Shown piece after piece: positions 1-8,869 of a DNA stretch of 64,000 bases. Numbering within the stretch: the first letter of the stretch is position 1; the number at the start of each line of letters is the position of its first letter. The notes below the pieces were generated by a model, which worked only from the letters and a program-made list of their open reading frames with translations, did no database searches and was not told where the DNA came from. The DNA is from an uncultured Eubacteriales bacterium (GTDB lineage: Bacteria; Bacillota; Clostridia; Oscillospirales; CAG-272), in NCBI GenBank assembly GCA_948467545.1, contig CAOKER010000008.1, positions 36,159 to 100,158 of the forward strand, in the 5' to 3' direction. Position numbers and translations under genes: made by a program.

Positions 1-367
1 ATCGTTTTCTAATGTATAAAGCTTCAATATAATCAGTCCTTTCAATATTTTTTTCAATAAATGCAAAAAGCCGGAACAGCCCGGCTCCATTGAGGCGGGA
101 AACATCTCGCTTTCGGTTATATACGGCAGAGCCTTAGCGCGTGCGACAAAATCTGTCATATAAATAATAATTAACTGTCCGTACTTTGTCAGTATATCAT
201 ACTTTTTTGATATATGCAATATTTTTTGTTTTATATCAGACAAAATGTTTATGACAGTTCTTTTTTATTTATCTGTAATTGAAACAAATCATCGGTCGGA
301 ACGCCGATATAAAGGAGAACATCCGCTAATTATTAAAATATTTGATGAAAAAAATTATCTGATTCGG
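1..367. other. Non-coding stretch upstream of the pyr promoter
   Basis: No convincing gene is seen here. The short open frame at 245-469 has no ribosome binding site and runs through the pyrR promoter and leader, so it is not called. The stretch holds one copy of the dispersed palindromic element (65-120) followed by AT-rich sequence. Confidence 0.6.
65..120 (-). repeat. Dispersed palindromic element, copy B
   Basis: Read on the minus strand this begins AACCGAAAGCGAGATG, then a CCCGCCTC block, then an AGCCGG/CCGGCT hairpin followed by TTTTTGC. This copy is therefore a good intrinsic terminator for leftward transcription. It matches the elements at 2672, 9634, 18066, 20539, 50313 and 57429. 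Confidence 0.6.
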
Positions 368-396
368 TTGACAAATAAAGAAAAATATGTTAAAAT
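368..396 (+). promoter_or_regulatory. Sigma-A promoter of the pyrR-uraA operon
   Basis: TTGACA at 368-373 and TAAAAT at 391-396 with a 17-bp spacer. Transcription would begin near 403, just ahead of the PyrR-binding hairpin. Confidence 0.85.
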
Positions 397-402
397 CCTT
401 AA

Positions 403-540
403 AAACAGAATCTTTAACTGCGGTACAGAGAGACCGATAAGATTTTACAATAAACCGGGCGCGATATAACAACCGTCTGCAGTCAAATTCCCGAAATCTT
501 ACAGTTCTCCCAAGCTGTAAGATTTTTTTAATTTTTTTGA
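403..540 (+). promoter_or_regulatory. PyrR-dependent transcription attenuator leader
   Basis: A hairpin at 409-444 (arms AATCTT and AAGATT, inner CGGT/ACCG stem) exposes a loop containing CAGAGAG, the conserved PyrR-binding sequence. An intrinsic terminator follows at 494-529 (AAATCTTACAG arm, then a T7 run). The 3' arm of the first hairpin (AAGATTT, 439-445) is complementary to the 5' arm of the terminator (494-500), so the two halves can form the antiterminator. In Bacillus-type control, PyrR with UMP binds the first hairpin and favours termination. Readthrough at low UMP would express pyrR and the uracil permease. The assignment rests on motif and geometry and is strong. Confidence 0.9.
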
Positions 541-642
541 CCGTCGGAAATGCATACCGATTTTTTTAACATTTAAATAACAGATATACGCACAAAATCA
601 GGAAAACAGAATTCAAATTCATATGAGAGGACTTTATTTCGG

Positions 643-1191
643 ATGTCTGTATTAAAAGCAACCATAATGGACGAAGGCACGCTGCACAGAACTGTCAGAC
701 GCATGTCTTATGAAATTATCGAAAAGAATAAAGGAACCGAAAACATCTGTCTTGTCGGCATTAAACGCCGCGGTGAGGTTCTTGCGAAGATGATTGCGCA
801 AAACATAAACCAGACAGACGGAGCTGCGGTTCCGTGCGGTTCGCTCGACATAAGCCTTTATCGTGACGATTTAAGCAGAATTTCGGGAAGTGAGGCCGAT
901 ATACCCATAATAAAAAGGTCAAGCCTTCCGTTTGAAATCGCAAATAAAAACGTAATTATAGTAGATGACGTCCTTTATACCGGAAGAACGGTAAGATCTG
1001 CAATAGACGCCGTTTTTACCATGGGCAGGCCAAAGGCAATCCGTCTTGCAATTTTGATTGACAGGGGACACCGCGAGCTTCCGATTCGCGCGGATTACAT
1101 CGGAAAAAGTATCCCGACATCCGCGAGCGAACAGGTTTCGGTTATGCTGCCGCCGTATGATACAGATACGGGAGTGGTTCTGTACGGATAA
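643..1191 (+). CDS. pyrR: Bifunctional pyr operon regulator / uracil phosphoribosyltransferase PyrR
   Basis: A 182-residue phosphoribosyltransferase of the usual PyrR length. The PRPP-binding motif VIIVDDVLYTGRT lies at residues 104-116. The basic patch GIKRRGEV near residue 40 and the C-terminal segment with ASEQVSVMLPP are typical of PyrR. The protein binds its own mRNA leader in response to UMP and also makes UMP from uracil and PRPP in the cytoplasm. The leader immediately upstream carries the matching binding loop and terminator, so autoregulation is well supported. The next gene is the uracil permease, giving a compact uracil-salvage operon. The Shine-Dalgarno is only moderate (GAGAGG). 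Confidence 0.97.
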   Translation: MSVLKATIMDEGTLHRTVRRMSYEIIEKNKGTENICLVGIKRRGEVLAKMIAQNINQTDGAAVPCGSLDISLYRDDLSRISGSEADIPIIKRSSLPFEIANKNVIIVDDVLYTGRTVRSAIDAVFTMGRPKAIRLAILIDRGHRELPIRADYIGKSIPTSASEQVSVMLPPYDTDTGVVLYG

Positions 1192-1325
1192 ATAAATTCA
1201 TCTGCGGTATACGGTTAATTAACGGTTCATACAGTTCATACGGTTCATAACCCGCAGCGCAGCTTTTCATGATATATAATACATATGTATTTTATATAAA
1301 ACATATAATTAACGGAGGATCTTTT

Positions 1326-2660
1326 ATGGAATTAATCTACAAGGTAAATCAAAAGCCCAAATTCGGACAGCTGATAGTTTTCGCTCTGCAGCAGCTGCTT
1401 GCAATACTTGCGGCAACAATCGCCGTTCCCGCAATTGTCGGAAACGGCATGTCTACGTCTGCGGCGCTGTTCGGTGCGGGCGTCGGAACGATTATCTACC
1501 TTCTCTTCACAAAATTTAAAAGCCCGGTATTTTTAGGTTCCTCATTTGCTTTCCTCGGCTCTATGTTCGCCGCATTTGCGGGTGCGGTTTCGCTTGAGGT
1601 CGGCTATGCGGGACTTATTATAGGAGCCGCATTTGCCGGCATCGTATATGTAGTGCTTGCAGTCATAGTTAAAATTGTTGGTGTAAAGTGGATAAACAAG
1701 CTCATGCCCGCGGTTGTAATCGGACCTACCGTTGCAATTATAGGTCTTTCGCTTGCAGGAAATGCCGTCGGAGACTCTCTCAGTGTAGCATTGAACGGAG
1801 ACGGGGTATTCGAGATGAATCTGCATGCCGCACTCTGTCTAATCTGTGCGCTTGTAACTCTGATAACCGTAATGCTATGCTCCGTTTACGGAAAGAAAAT
1901 GGTAAAGCTCATCCCGTTTATAATAGGTATCGCGGCAGGGTATCTCCTTGCGACGGTATTTACACTGATCGGAAACGCTCAGGGCATTGAAGCAATGCAG
2001 ATTATTGATTTTTCACGCTTTAAGTCTATGCAGTGGTATCCCGACTTTACATTCATTACGGCGTTTAAAGGTCTTAAAAGCATTACACCCTCCTATATCG
2101 GCACAGTAGCAGTCGCATATATTCCCGTTGCATTTGTAGTTTTCGCCGAACATATCGCTGACCATAAAAATCTCTCGTCAATTATCGGACAGGACCTTCT
2201 TGAAGAACCGGGGCTTGCAAGAACACTTCTCGGAGACGGAGTAGGCTCCATGGTAGGAGCATTCTTCGGAGGATGCCCCAACACTACATACGGCGAATCC
2301 GTGGGATGCGTAGCAATAACAGGCAACGCGTCGGTAATCACTATAGCTGCAACAGCAATTCTGGCGATCATCGCGTCGTTCATCGCTCCGTTTGTAACCC
2401 TTCTCGCCACAATTCCCTCATGCGTTATGGGAGGCGTATGCATATCCCTGTATGGATTTATCGCGGTCAGCGGTCTTAAAATGATTCAGAAAGTCAACCT
2501 TGACGATAACCATAACCTTTTCGTAGTATCGGTTATTCTTATCGCCGGCATCGGCGGTATGTCGCTCAAATTCGGCGCAGTAACGCTGACAGAAATTGCC
2601 ACCGCGTTAATACTCGGAATTATAGTAAATCTTATTCTCTCCGGAAAGAAAAGGGATTGA
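1326..2660 (+). CDS. uraA: Uracil permease, NCS2 (nucleobase:cation symporter-2) family
   Basis: A 444-residue polytopic inner-membrane transporter. The N-terminal segment with QQLLAILAATIAVP and the QDLLEEPGLARTLLGDG / GGCPNTTYGES region are hallmark NCS2 motifs; the latter carries substrate-contacting residues in UraA. It takes up uracil, most likely with protons. The start chosen is the ATG at 1326, because ACGGAGGA lies just upstream; an earlier in-frame ATG at 1269 has no ribosome binding site. It lies 134 bp after pyrR and is expected to be co-transcribed under the PyrR attenuator. NCS2 members for xanthine are similar, but the pyrR linkage favours uracil. Confidence 0.93.
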   Translation: MELIYKVNQKPKFGQLIVFALQQLLAILAATIAVPAIVGNGMSTSAALFGAGVGTIIYLLFTKFKSPVFLGSSFAFLGSMFAAFAGAVSLEVGYAGLIIGAAFAGIVYVVLAVIVKIVGVKWINKLMPAVVIGPTVAIIGLSLAGNAVGDSLSVALNGDGVFEMNLHAALCLICALVTLITVMLCSVYGKKMVKLIPFIIGIAAGYLLATVFTLIGNAQGIEAMQIIDFSRFKSMQWYPDFTFITAFKGLKSITPSYIGTVAVAYIPVAFVVFAEHIADHKNLSSIIGQDLLEEPGLARTLLGDGVGSMVGAFFGGCPNTTYGESVGCVAITGNASVITIAATAILAIIASFIAPFVTLLATIPSCVMGGVCISLYGFIAVSGLKMIQKVNLDDNHNLFVVSVILIAGIGGMSLKFGAVTLTEIATALILGIIVNLILSGKKRD

Positions 2661-2671
2661 GCATATAAATA

Positions 2672-2730
2672 TTACCGAAAGCAAGATGTCCCCGCCTCTA
2701 TCGCGGCGGGCCACACCGGCTTTAAAAAAA
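2672..2730 (+). repeat. Dispersed palindromic element, copy A
   Basis: Lies 12 bp after the uraA stop in the sense direction. It begins ACCGAAAGCAAGATGTCC, then a CCCGCCTC / GGCGGG hairpin and ACCGGC. It is the reference copy for the family described in the findings and is probably part of the 3' end of the pyr transcript. Confidence 0.6.
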
Positions 2731-2752
2731 GGTGTAATAGTCCGACGTCACG

Positions 2753-2773
2753 ACACCTAATGACGGTGTTTTT
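2753..2773 (+). terminator. Possible terminator after the pyr operon
   Basis: A short ACACC/GGTGT stem is followed by a run of T. The stem is only 5 bp, so this is a weak call. Confidence 0.4.
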
Positions 2774-2896
2774 CGCCTTAGTAAAAGGACTGTAAAACTT
2801 TTAAAAAGAATCCGAATACAATTTTCACATTAAAAAGAAGCGCAAGTCCGGCATAAAAGACCTTGTAAACTATGTACAAAAGGCATGGTAATTGAT

Positions 2897-3298
2897 ATGT
2901 GGGAAGAGATGTATGAGAAAGCAAAAGAAATTCAGGCAAGACGAAGAATATCTCCTTTTATTGAAACAGGCTCCGCTGCGTCCGCAATTTTGACAGACAA
3001 AGGCAATATCTATCTCGGAATCAGTATAGATACGGCTACAAACAGCGGAATATGTTCCGAGTTTAATGCCATTTCTAATATGATTACATCCGGAGAAATC
3101 AAGATAGTAAAAATGCTGACAATCTTGCGGGACGGAGTAATAAGCACTCCGTGCAACTCCTGTCTGGAGTTTCTCATGATGCTTAACAGAGACAGCGAAA
3201 ATATTGAGATTCTGACAGATTATAATCCTATAAGCACAATTATGCTAAGAAAATTGTGTCCGAACTGGTGGCAGGGCAGTTCATTTCTCAAATTTTAA
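2897..3298 (+). CDS. Cytidine-deaminase-fold protein (CDA / blasticidin-S-deaminase-like)
   Basis: About 133 residues, the size of tetrameric cytidine deaminases. The two zinc-site motifs are visible: Cys-Ser-Glu at residues 53-55 (in place of the usual Cys-Ala-Glu) and PCNSC with cysteines 86 and 89. This gives the three-cysteine zinc set plus a catalytic glutamate, so the protein is probably an active hydrolytic deaminase. The substrate cannot be read from sequence; cytidine or a related nucleoside fits the neighbouring pyrimidine-salvage genes. An ATG at 2885 is also in frame, but the AAAAGG site is better placed for the ATG at 2897. It seems to be a separate transcript from uraA. Confidence 0.75.
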   Translation: MWEEMYEKAKEIQARRRISPFIETGSAASAILTDKGNIYLGISIDTATNSGICSEFNAISNMITSGEIKIVKMLTILRDGVISTPCNSCLEFLMMLNRDSENIEILTDYNPISTIMLRKLCPNWWQGSSFLKF

Positions 3299-3366
3299 TT
3301 ACATAACTAAAACACCCGATAAGGAAAACCGTCCTCATCGGGTGCAAACTTTGTGCGGGTACAGCC

Positions 3367-4554
3367 ATGAAGAAAATGAAAGCAAATTACAAAAAGACAA
3401 TGTATGCCTGCTTTATAGGCTATATAGTGCAGGCAATCGTCAATAATTTTGTTCCGCTGCTGTTTGTGACATTTCAAAGCAGCTATAATATATCTCTGTC
3501 ACAGGTAACGTCACTGATTGCGGTTAATTTTATAATACAGCTTCTGATCGACATGCTCTCGGCAGGATTCATAGACAAAATCGGCTACCGCGCGTCGGCG
3601 GTAACAGCTCATGTATTTGCCGCGTCAGGACTGATTTTACTCACCGTTTTACCGGAAATTTTACCGAGTTCATTTTCGGGCATAATAATATCTGTCATTA
3701 TTTATGCTGTAGGCGGAGGTTTGCTCGAAGTTTTAGTCAGTCCCATCATTGAAGCATGTCCGACGGAAAACAAGGAAAAGGCGATGAGCCTGCTTCATTC
3801 CTTTTACTGCTGGGGACACGTGGGGGTTATACTGCTTTCAACCGTATTTTTTTGTATTTTCGGTATTACCGACTGGCGGACATTAACTCTTATATGGGCT
3901 GTCATACCAATTGCAAACATATTTCTGTTTATTCAGGCTCCGATTTATACTTTGAATGAAAACGGAAATCATGGTTTTGGTCTTAAAGAGCTTCTATCAA
4001 AAAAAGTATTCTGGATACTAATGCTTATGATGATGAGCGCAGGCGCAAGCGAACAGGCCGTGAGTCAATGGGCGTCCGCATTTGCGGAAAAAGCTCTCGG
4101 AATAAGCAAGACCGTAGGAGATCTTGCGGGACCGATGACATTTGCCGTGCTTATGGGAAGTGCAAGACTTATCTACGGAAAATACGGAGATAAGCTCAAT
4201 CTGGACCGTTTCATGAAATACAGCTGCATACTCTGTATTATTTCATATTTGTGTATATCACTTGTTCCCGTCCCTGCAATCGGACTGGTCGGATGCGCGG
4301 TCTGCGGTTTTTCGGTCGGAATACTCTGGCCGGGTACATTCAGCAAAGCGTCAGCCGCGCTCAGAGGAGGCGGCACGTCATTATTTGCATTGCTCGCGCT
4401 GGCGGGAGATTTCGGCTGCTCCGCGGGACCGTCGCTCGCGGGTTACATTTCAAGCGGCTTCGGCGGGAATCTCCGATCGGGAATACTTGCGGCGGCAGTT
4501 TTCCCCATAATGCTTCTAATCAGCCTGTTTGCGCTTAATAATAACAAAGGCTGA
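3367..4554 (+). CDS. MFS transporter, FucP-like sugar permease family
   Basis: A 395-residue major facilitator with about 12 hydrophobic segments. The loop after the second helix reads GFIDKIGYR, matching the classic G-x3-D-x2-G-x-R MFS loop signature. A conserved cytoplasmic junction lies around residues 195-215. The family includes fucose, glucose and related sugar importers, but the substrate is unknown. A dyad (ACCCGAT / ATCGGGT, 3315-3342) precedes the start and no strong Shine-Dalgarno is visible, so the start is uncertain (ATG 3367 or 3376). An acyl carrier protein follows but has its own promoter. Confidence 0.8.
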   Translation: MKKMKANYKKTMYACFIGYIVQAIVNNFVPLLFVTFQSSYNISLSQVTSLIAVNFIIQLLIDMLSAGFIDKIGYRASAVTAHVFAASGLILLTVLPEILPSSFSGIIISVIIYAVGGGLLEVLVSPIIEACPTENKEKAMSLLHSFYCWGHVGVILLSTVFFCIFGITDWRTLTLIWAVIPIANIFLFIQAPIYTLNENGNHGFGLKELLSKKVFWILMLMMMSAGASEQAVSQWASAFAEKALGISKTVGDLAGPMTFAVLMGSARLIYGKYGDKLNLDRFMKYSCILCIISYLCISLVPVPAIGLVGCAVCGFSVGILWPGTFSKASAALRGGGTSLFALLALAGDFGCSAGPSLAGYISSGFGGNLRSGILAAAVFPIMLLISLFALNNNKG

Positions 4555-4628
4555 AAGAAAATCTTACAGTTCTCAAATCCTAAAAACACAAACAATAAAA
4601 ATACATATTTTTCTTTTAAAAAAATATG

Positions 4629-4657
4629 TAGACAAACACATTTAAAAGTGATAGTAT
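4629..4657 (+). promoter_or_regulatory. Likely sigma-A promoter for the lone acyl carrier protein
   Basis: TAGACA at 4629-4634 and TAGTAT at 4652-4657 with a 17-bp spacer, about 90 bp upstream of the chosen start. Confidence 0.55.
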
Positions 4658-4746
4658 TAAATTATATAGATTTTATATTCCAATCTATTTTCGCAAGAGC
4701 GTCAGATGCTTATCGAACATACCTAAAAACCAAGGAAATGATATAT

Positions 4747-5049
4747 ATGAGCTCAGAAAAAACAATCTATTCCATGCTTGCCGAAATCATTGAAAACAGG
4801 CTCGGAATCCCTTTTGAAAATATAGGCGAAGATTCAAGACTTATCGAGGATCTCGGCGCAAGCTCGATTGATATAGTCATCATGCTCTCGGACACTGAGG
4901 ACCGTCTCGGAATTACAATTCCGGATGAGATTTTATTATCTATGAAAACTGTGGGCAGTGCAGCAATAAAAATTTCGGAAATATCCGGAATTTCGAGCGG
5001 CGTCAAAACAGTAACAGAAGAACCCGAAGAAAGATCGGAAGATAAATAA
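4747..5049 (+). CDS. Freestanding acyl carrier protein-like protein
   Basis: A 100-residue acidic protein with the acyl-carrier signature DLGASSIDIV. Ser40 aligns with the 4'-phosphopantetheine attachment serine, and the usual preceding Asp (DSL) is replaced by Ser (SSI). The predicted four-helix layout and length fit an acyl carrier. A 20-residue acidic tail rich in Glu follows the domain. The ATG at 4747 is chosen because AAGGAA lies 10 bp upstream. No fatty-acid, polyketide or D-alanylation genes are next to it, so its partner enzyme is not known from this window. It could also be the carrier of an unlinked pathway. Confidence 0.75.
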   Translation: MSSEKTIYSMLAEIIENRLGIPFENIGEDSRLIEDLGASSIDIVIMLSDTEDRLGITIPDEILLSMKTVGSAAIKISEISGISSGVKTVTEEPEERSEDK

Positions 5050-5384
5050 ATCTTCCGAAAATAGGATTTTCATATATTTGAGCATATAACTCAGTATAAA
5101 CCTAAAAAAAATTCCCCTCCTCTTTGGCGTTTCTTTGGCATTTTTTTGACGTTGATCGGCTGGCTGTGCCGTTTTTTTCGGCGGCAGGACGGTCGTCAAC
5201 CCTGCGCCATTGACGGCGCTTCGCGCATTATTGAATCAAATAATCAAAAGCTTAATAAGAACAGTCGATCAAAGAAAAATCAGAGCTTTAAAGCCCGGAT
5301 AAAAATTTTGGGGTATTTGCAAAAGAAACAGCAATAAGTCTTGAAAACAAACTTCTCGAACAAACCTGAAAGGAATGATAATAT
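5050..5384. other. Intergenic stretch before mtlD
   Basis: No supported gene is seen. It contains a small GCCG-T7-CGGC hairpin near 5167-5181 and an A-rich leader. No recognisable riboswitch or cre-like operator could be assigned with confidence. Confidence 0.5.
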
Positions 5385-6542
5385 ATGAAAAAAGCAATTA
5401 TGTACGGGGGAGGTAATATCGGCCGAGGCTTTATAGCGCAGCTTTTTTACCTAACCGGATATGAAACGGTATTTATCGATGTAAATCAAAGTCTCGTCGA
5501 TTCGCTTAACAAAACCCATGAATATCCTATATATATAACCGGAAAGAATGACTATGAAAAATTCACCGTAAAAAACGTCCGCGCGGTAAACGGAAACGAT
5601 ACAGCCTCCGTGGCCGAAGAGATAGCAACCGCGGATATTATGGCAACGGCTGTCGGCGCAAATATTCTCAAATTTATCGCCGCTCCAATCGCCGCCGGAA
5701 TCCGCCGAAGATTGGACATAGGAGGAAAATCTCTCAATATTATCGTCTGCGAAAATCTTATGGACGCGGATAAGTATCTCCGCTCTCTAATCGAAGAAAA
5801 AACCGAAGATGACACAAAAGAATATCTAAAAAATAAAATCGGTATCGCGGAAGCAACAATCGGAAGAATGGTTCCGGCGGCACCTGAGAGCATAAAAGCC
5901 GCCGATCCTCTTGCAATATGTGTGGAACCTTACTGCGAGCTTCCCGTCGACAGCTCGGCTTTTGTCGGAGAAATTCCTGAGCTTTACGGCATCAAACCGT
6001 TTGCGCCATTTGATTTCTTTATAAGGCGTAAGCTTTTCATGCATAATATGAGTCATGCCGTGCTTTCATATCTTGCAAAGCAGAAGGGATACACATACAT
6101 TTGGGAAGCCGCAGCGGATTATGAACTCAGATATACCGCGCTCGGCGCTCTCATAGAAGCGTCAGAAGCACTTTCCGCAGAATACGGTGTCCCCTTGACG
6201 GAGCTTATCTCCTTTTCGTATGAGCTTCTTTCCCGTTTTGATAACAAGCTTCTCGGAGATACGGTAGATCGAGTCGGCAGAGATACCGTCCGCAAGCTTG
6301 CCAAAAACGACCGTCTTACAGGTACGGCGCTTCTCTGCTTAAAGCACGGCATAGATCCGGAATTCATAAAAAAAGGTATACTTGCAGCATTTGAATTTAC
6401 CGCAGACGGAGACATTCCTTCCGCAGAAGTTTATTCCTACACAAAGGATAACGGTCTCCGCAAAGCAATTCAAAAATACTGCGGTCTCAGCGAAAACATA
6501 CACGAAGAAGCACAGCTGATTGATTTCATTTCAGGCAAGTGA
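5385..6542 (+). CDS. mtlD: Mannitol-1-phosphate 5-dehydrogenase family protein
   Basis: A 385-residue long-chain dehydrogenase. The N-terminal Rossmann motif GGGNIGRGF is at residues 8-16. The polyol-dehydrogenase catalytic signature K-x4-N-x2-H is present (Lys216, Asn221, His224). It interconverts mannitol-1-phosphate and fructose-6-phosphate with NAD(H) in the cytoplasm. The length matches MtlD (about 380). No mannitol PTS genes are adjacent, so it may instead reduce fructose-6-P to regenerate NAD or act on another hexitol phosphate. AAAGGA sits upstream of the ATG. Confidence 0.88.
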   Translation: MKKAIMYGGGNIGRGFIAQLFYLTGYETVFIDVNQSLVDSLNKTHEYPIYITGKNDYEKFTVKNVRAVNGNDTASVAEEIATADIMATAVGANILKFIAAPIAAGIRRRLDIGGKSLNIIVCENLMDADKYLRSLIEEKTEDDTKEYLKNKIGIAEATIGRMVPAAPESIKAADPLAICVEPYCELPVDSSAFVGEIPELYGIKPFAPFDFFIRRKLFMHNMSHAVLSYLAKQKGYTYIWEAAADYELRYTALGALIEASEALSAEYGVPLTELISFSYELLSRFDNKLLGDTVDRVGRDTVRKLAKNDRLTGTALLCLKHGIDPEFIKKGILAAFEFTADGDIPSAEVYSYTKDNGLRKAIQKYCGLSENIHEEAQLIDFISGK

Positions 6543-6621
6543 TTAGTCGGCAGCAACATAAAATAAATTTATATTCAAATCAAGAAAGGAAGCCGAAATC
6601 AGATTCGGCATATTAACTTAT

Positions 6622-7740
6622 ATGTTTGATAACGATATATTGCTCGGAGAACTCCCGGACGTTCTCACCTTTAACGACGGAACAAAGGTAAAGACCGAGG
6701 CGGACTGGGAACGAAGAAAAGCGGAATTTTATGATATGGTAATAGATACCGAATATGGAGGCATGCCTCCTCAGCCTGAGGTTTTCAAGGTCGACAAAGT
6801 TTGCATGGGATTCAACCGTGAATTCGATACATACCGCATTACTGCAGGAACAAAGGAAAAACAGATTACGTTTACAATGCACATTCTATTTCCGAAAAAA
6901 TCAAAGGGAGAGGATGTCCTTGAAAAGTTTCCCGTTATTCTCACCGGAGACGGCTGTTTCAGAGATTGTACCACCGACGTGCTTAACGAAGGCTACAGAC
7001 GCGGATACGCCATCGCCATTTTCGACAGAACAGAGCTTGCCCCCGATATGTACAACACAGACCGTACGCTCGGTCTTTACAGCATATATCCGGATTTTCC
7101 ATTCTGTGCGATCTCCGCATGGGCATGGGCATATCACCGCTGTGTCGACGCGCTGTACCAAATTCCTGATGCAGATACGGATCATATCGCGATATCTGGT
7201 CATTCAAGAGGCGGAAAAACCGTTCTTTTAGCCGGAGCTACCGACGAAAGAATCAAATATGTCAATCCAAACTGCAGCGGAACACACGGCTGCGGATGTT
7301 ACCGTTACATTTCGCACGACGATCTCGGAAACGGCGACAAGCGCAGCGAGCCGCTCTGCTATCTGTTCGGCATAGTACCGTATTGGCTCGGTCCTAAGCT
7401 CAAAAGCTATGTAGGACATGAGACAGACCTTCCGTATGATATGCATTTCGTGAAGTCGCTGATTGCGCCGAGATATTTGCTGGAGACAAGCGCTTACGAC
7501 GATACATGGGCTAATCCGCGCGGAAGCTATCTCACCTTTCTCGAAGCTAAAAAAGTTTATAAGCTCCTCGGAGCCGAAGACAATGCCGAATCCTGGTACC
7601 GCACCGGAGGTCACCGTCATGAGCTGCCTGAATTTCGGGCTCTTATGGACTTTATAGACAAAAAGCGCGGAATTCCGGCGGAAAACACCGATTTTATAAC
7701 AAACGAGCCATACCCCGGTCTGTTTAAACAAAGTACATAA
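6622..7740 (+). CDS. Alpha/beta hydrolase, glucuronoyl-esterase (CE15)-like
   Basis: A 372-residue protein without a signal peptide. The nucleophile elbow GHSRGGK (Ser195) matches the G-x-S-R-x-G-K pattern of CE15 glucuronoyl esterases and their relatives, and the late GGHRHELPE segment (His331/His333) supplies the probable catalytic His. CE15 enzymes cut lignin-glucuronoxylan ester links, but a cytoplasmic member probably acts on imported oligosaccharide esters. The only good Shine-Dalgarno (AAAGGA) lies about 31 bp upstream, separated from the ATG by a GCCGAA/TTCGGC hairpin that could bring the two together. It lies between mtlD and pnp on the same strand. Confidence 0.75.
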   Translation: MFDNDILLGELPDVLTFNDGTKVKTEADWERRKAEFYDMVIDTEYGGMPPQPEVFKVDKVCMGFNREFDTYRITAGTKEKQITFTMHILFPKKSKGEDVLEKFPVILTGDGCFRDCTTDVLNEGYRRGYAIAIFDRTELAPDMYNTDRTLGLYSIYPDFPFCAISAWAWAYHRCVDALYQIPDADTDHIAISGHSRGGKTVLLAGATDERIKYVNPNCSGTHGCGCYRYISHDDLGNGDKRSEPLCYLFGIVPYWLGPKLKSYVGHETDLPYDMHFVKSLIAPRYLLETSAYDDTWANPRGSYLTFLEAKKVYKLLGAEDNAESWYRTGGHRHELPEFRALMDFIDKKRGIPAENTDFITNEPYPGLFKQST

Positions 7741-7750
7741 ACGGCTGAGG

Positions 7751-7826
7751 ATATTCAAGACGGGATATACAAGAGAACATACAGGACGAGACATACAAGA
7801 GACCGAACATACAAGACGGGACAATG
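7751..7826. repeat. Imperfect short tandem repeat
   Basis: Several degenerate copies of a GACGGGACATACAAGAGA-like unit lie between the esterase stop and pnp. No coding potential is seen. Confidence 0.5.
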
Positions 7827-7882
7827 CGGGAATAAAATAAGTCTGCCGGCCAATACGACTTTAAAGAAAGGAATATAAATTC

Positions 7883-8710
7883 ATGTCGGAATATTATGAC
7901 AAAGTTACATCTGCCGTAAAATATTTAAAAGAAAAACTTGATAACCGCACGCCGAAAATCGGACTGATTCTCGGCTCAGGATGGGGAAGTATCATAGGCA
8001 AGGTAGAAAACGGTACAACCATTCCGTATTCCGAAGTACCGGAAATGGCAGTCTCAACTACTCCGGGACATGCCGGTGAATGGATATGCGGACATATCGG
8101 AAACAAGTGTGTTATCATAATGAACGGAAGACTTCATCCATACGAAGGCCACAGTCTGAGGGACATTGTAATGCCGGTTTACATGATGCGTGAGCTCGGC
8201 GTCAAAACACTGATAGTAACAAACGCGGCCGGCGCCATAAATAAAAGCTACTCCGCCGGAGATATGATGATAATAACCGATCATATAAACTTTACGGGAC
8301 ATAATCCTCTTACAGGCGAAAACGACGACAGACTCGGCACACGGTTTCCCGACATGAGCCGAGCGTATGATAAAGAGCTTACCGCCTCTGCGCTTAAAAC
8401 CGCGGAAAAATGCGGTATCGGCGTTCACACAGGAATTTATGTTCAATCCACCGGACCGAGCTTTGAAACACCTGCCGAAATCCGGATGTTCAGAGCCCTC
8501 GGCGCGGACGCGGTAGGAATGTCAACGGTACCCGAAGTTATCGCGGCTCGCCACGCGGGTATTAAAGTCGCCGGCATGTCGTGCATGACAAATATGGCTG
8601 CGGGAGTGCTTGAACAGCCGTTATCCCACGCAGAAGTGTTGGAAACCGCCGCAAGGGTCAAAGGGGCTTACCGCGATTTTATGGAAGAATTCATCGCGCA
8701 AATAGACTGA
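7883..8710 (+). CDS. Purine nucleoside phosphorylase, trimeric (family 2) type
   Basis: A 275-residue protein, the normal length for trimeric PNP (PunA/PNP-I). Visible motifs are LGSGWG near residue 30 (phosphate loop), GRLHPYEGH, TNAAGA, GPSFETPAEIR and VGMSTVPEVIAA, which together form the phosphate and nucleoside pocket. It splits guanosine or inosine with phosphate into base and ribose-1-phosphate in purine salvage. A good AAAGGA site precedes the ATG. A strong bidirectional terminator follows directly. Confidence 0.95.
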   Translation: MSEYYDKVTSAVKYLKEKLDNRTPKIGLILGSGWGSIIGKVENGTTIPYSEVPEMAVSTTPGHAGEWICGHIGNKCVIIMNGRLHPYEGHSLRDIVMPVYMMRELGVKTLIVTNAAGAINKSYSAGDMMIITDHINFTGHNPLTGENDDRLGTRFPDMSRAYDKELTASALKTAEKCGIGVHTGIYVQSTGPSFETPAEIRMFRALGADAVGMSTVPEVIAARHAGIKVAGMSCMTNMAAGVLEQPLSHAEVLETAARVKGAYRDFMEEFIAQID

Positions 8711-8737
8711 TGCCGCCCCTCAATTAACCCATATATC

Positions 8738-8786
8738 AAAAGAAGTCAAACTCATTCCTTTAGAATGAATTTGACTTCTTTATTTT
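8738..8786. terminator. Strong bidirectional terminator between pnp and the minus-strand hydrolase
   Basis: A stem of about 18 bp (AAGAAGTCAAA... / ...TTTGACTTCTT) with T-rich flanks on both strands, placed between convergent genes. Confidence 0.85.
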
Positions 8787-8869
8787 ATCCGTACAGAACC
8801 TTCCGAAAAACCGACGGCATAACAAGACTTCTGCCGTTACATTCCGAATATCTGCAGCCCTTAATTTTC

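Noticed and set aside
245..469. 74-residue open frame upstream of pyrR
   Set aside because: It spans the promoter and the PyrR-binding hairpin, lacks a ribosome binding site, and has no family features.
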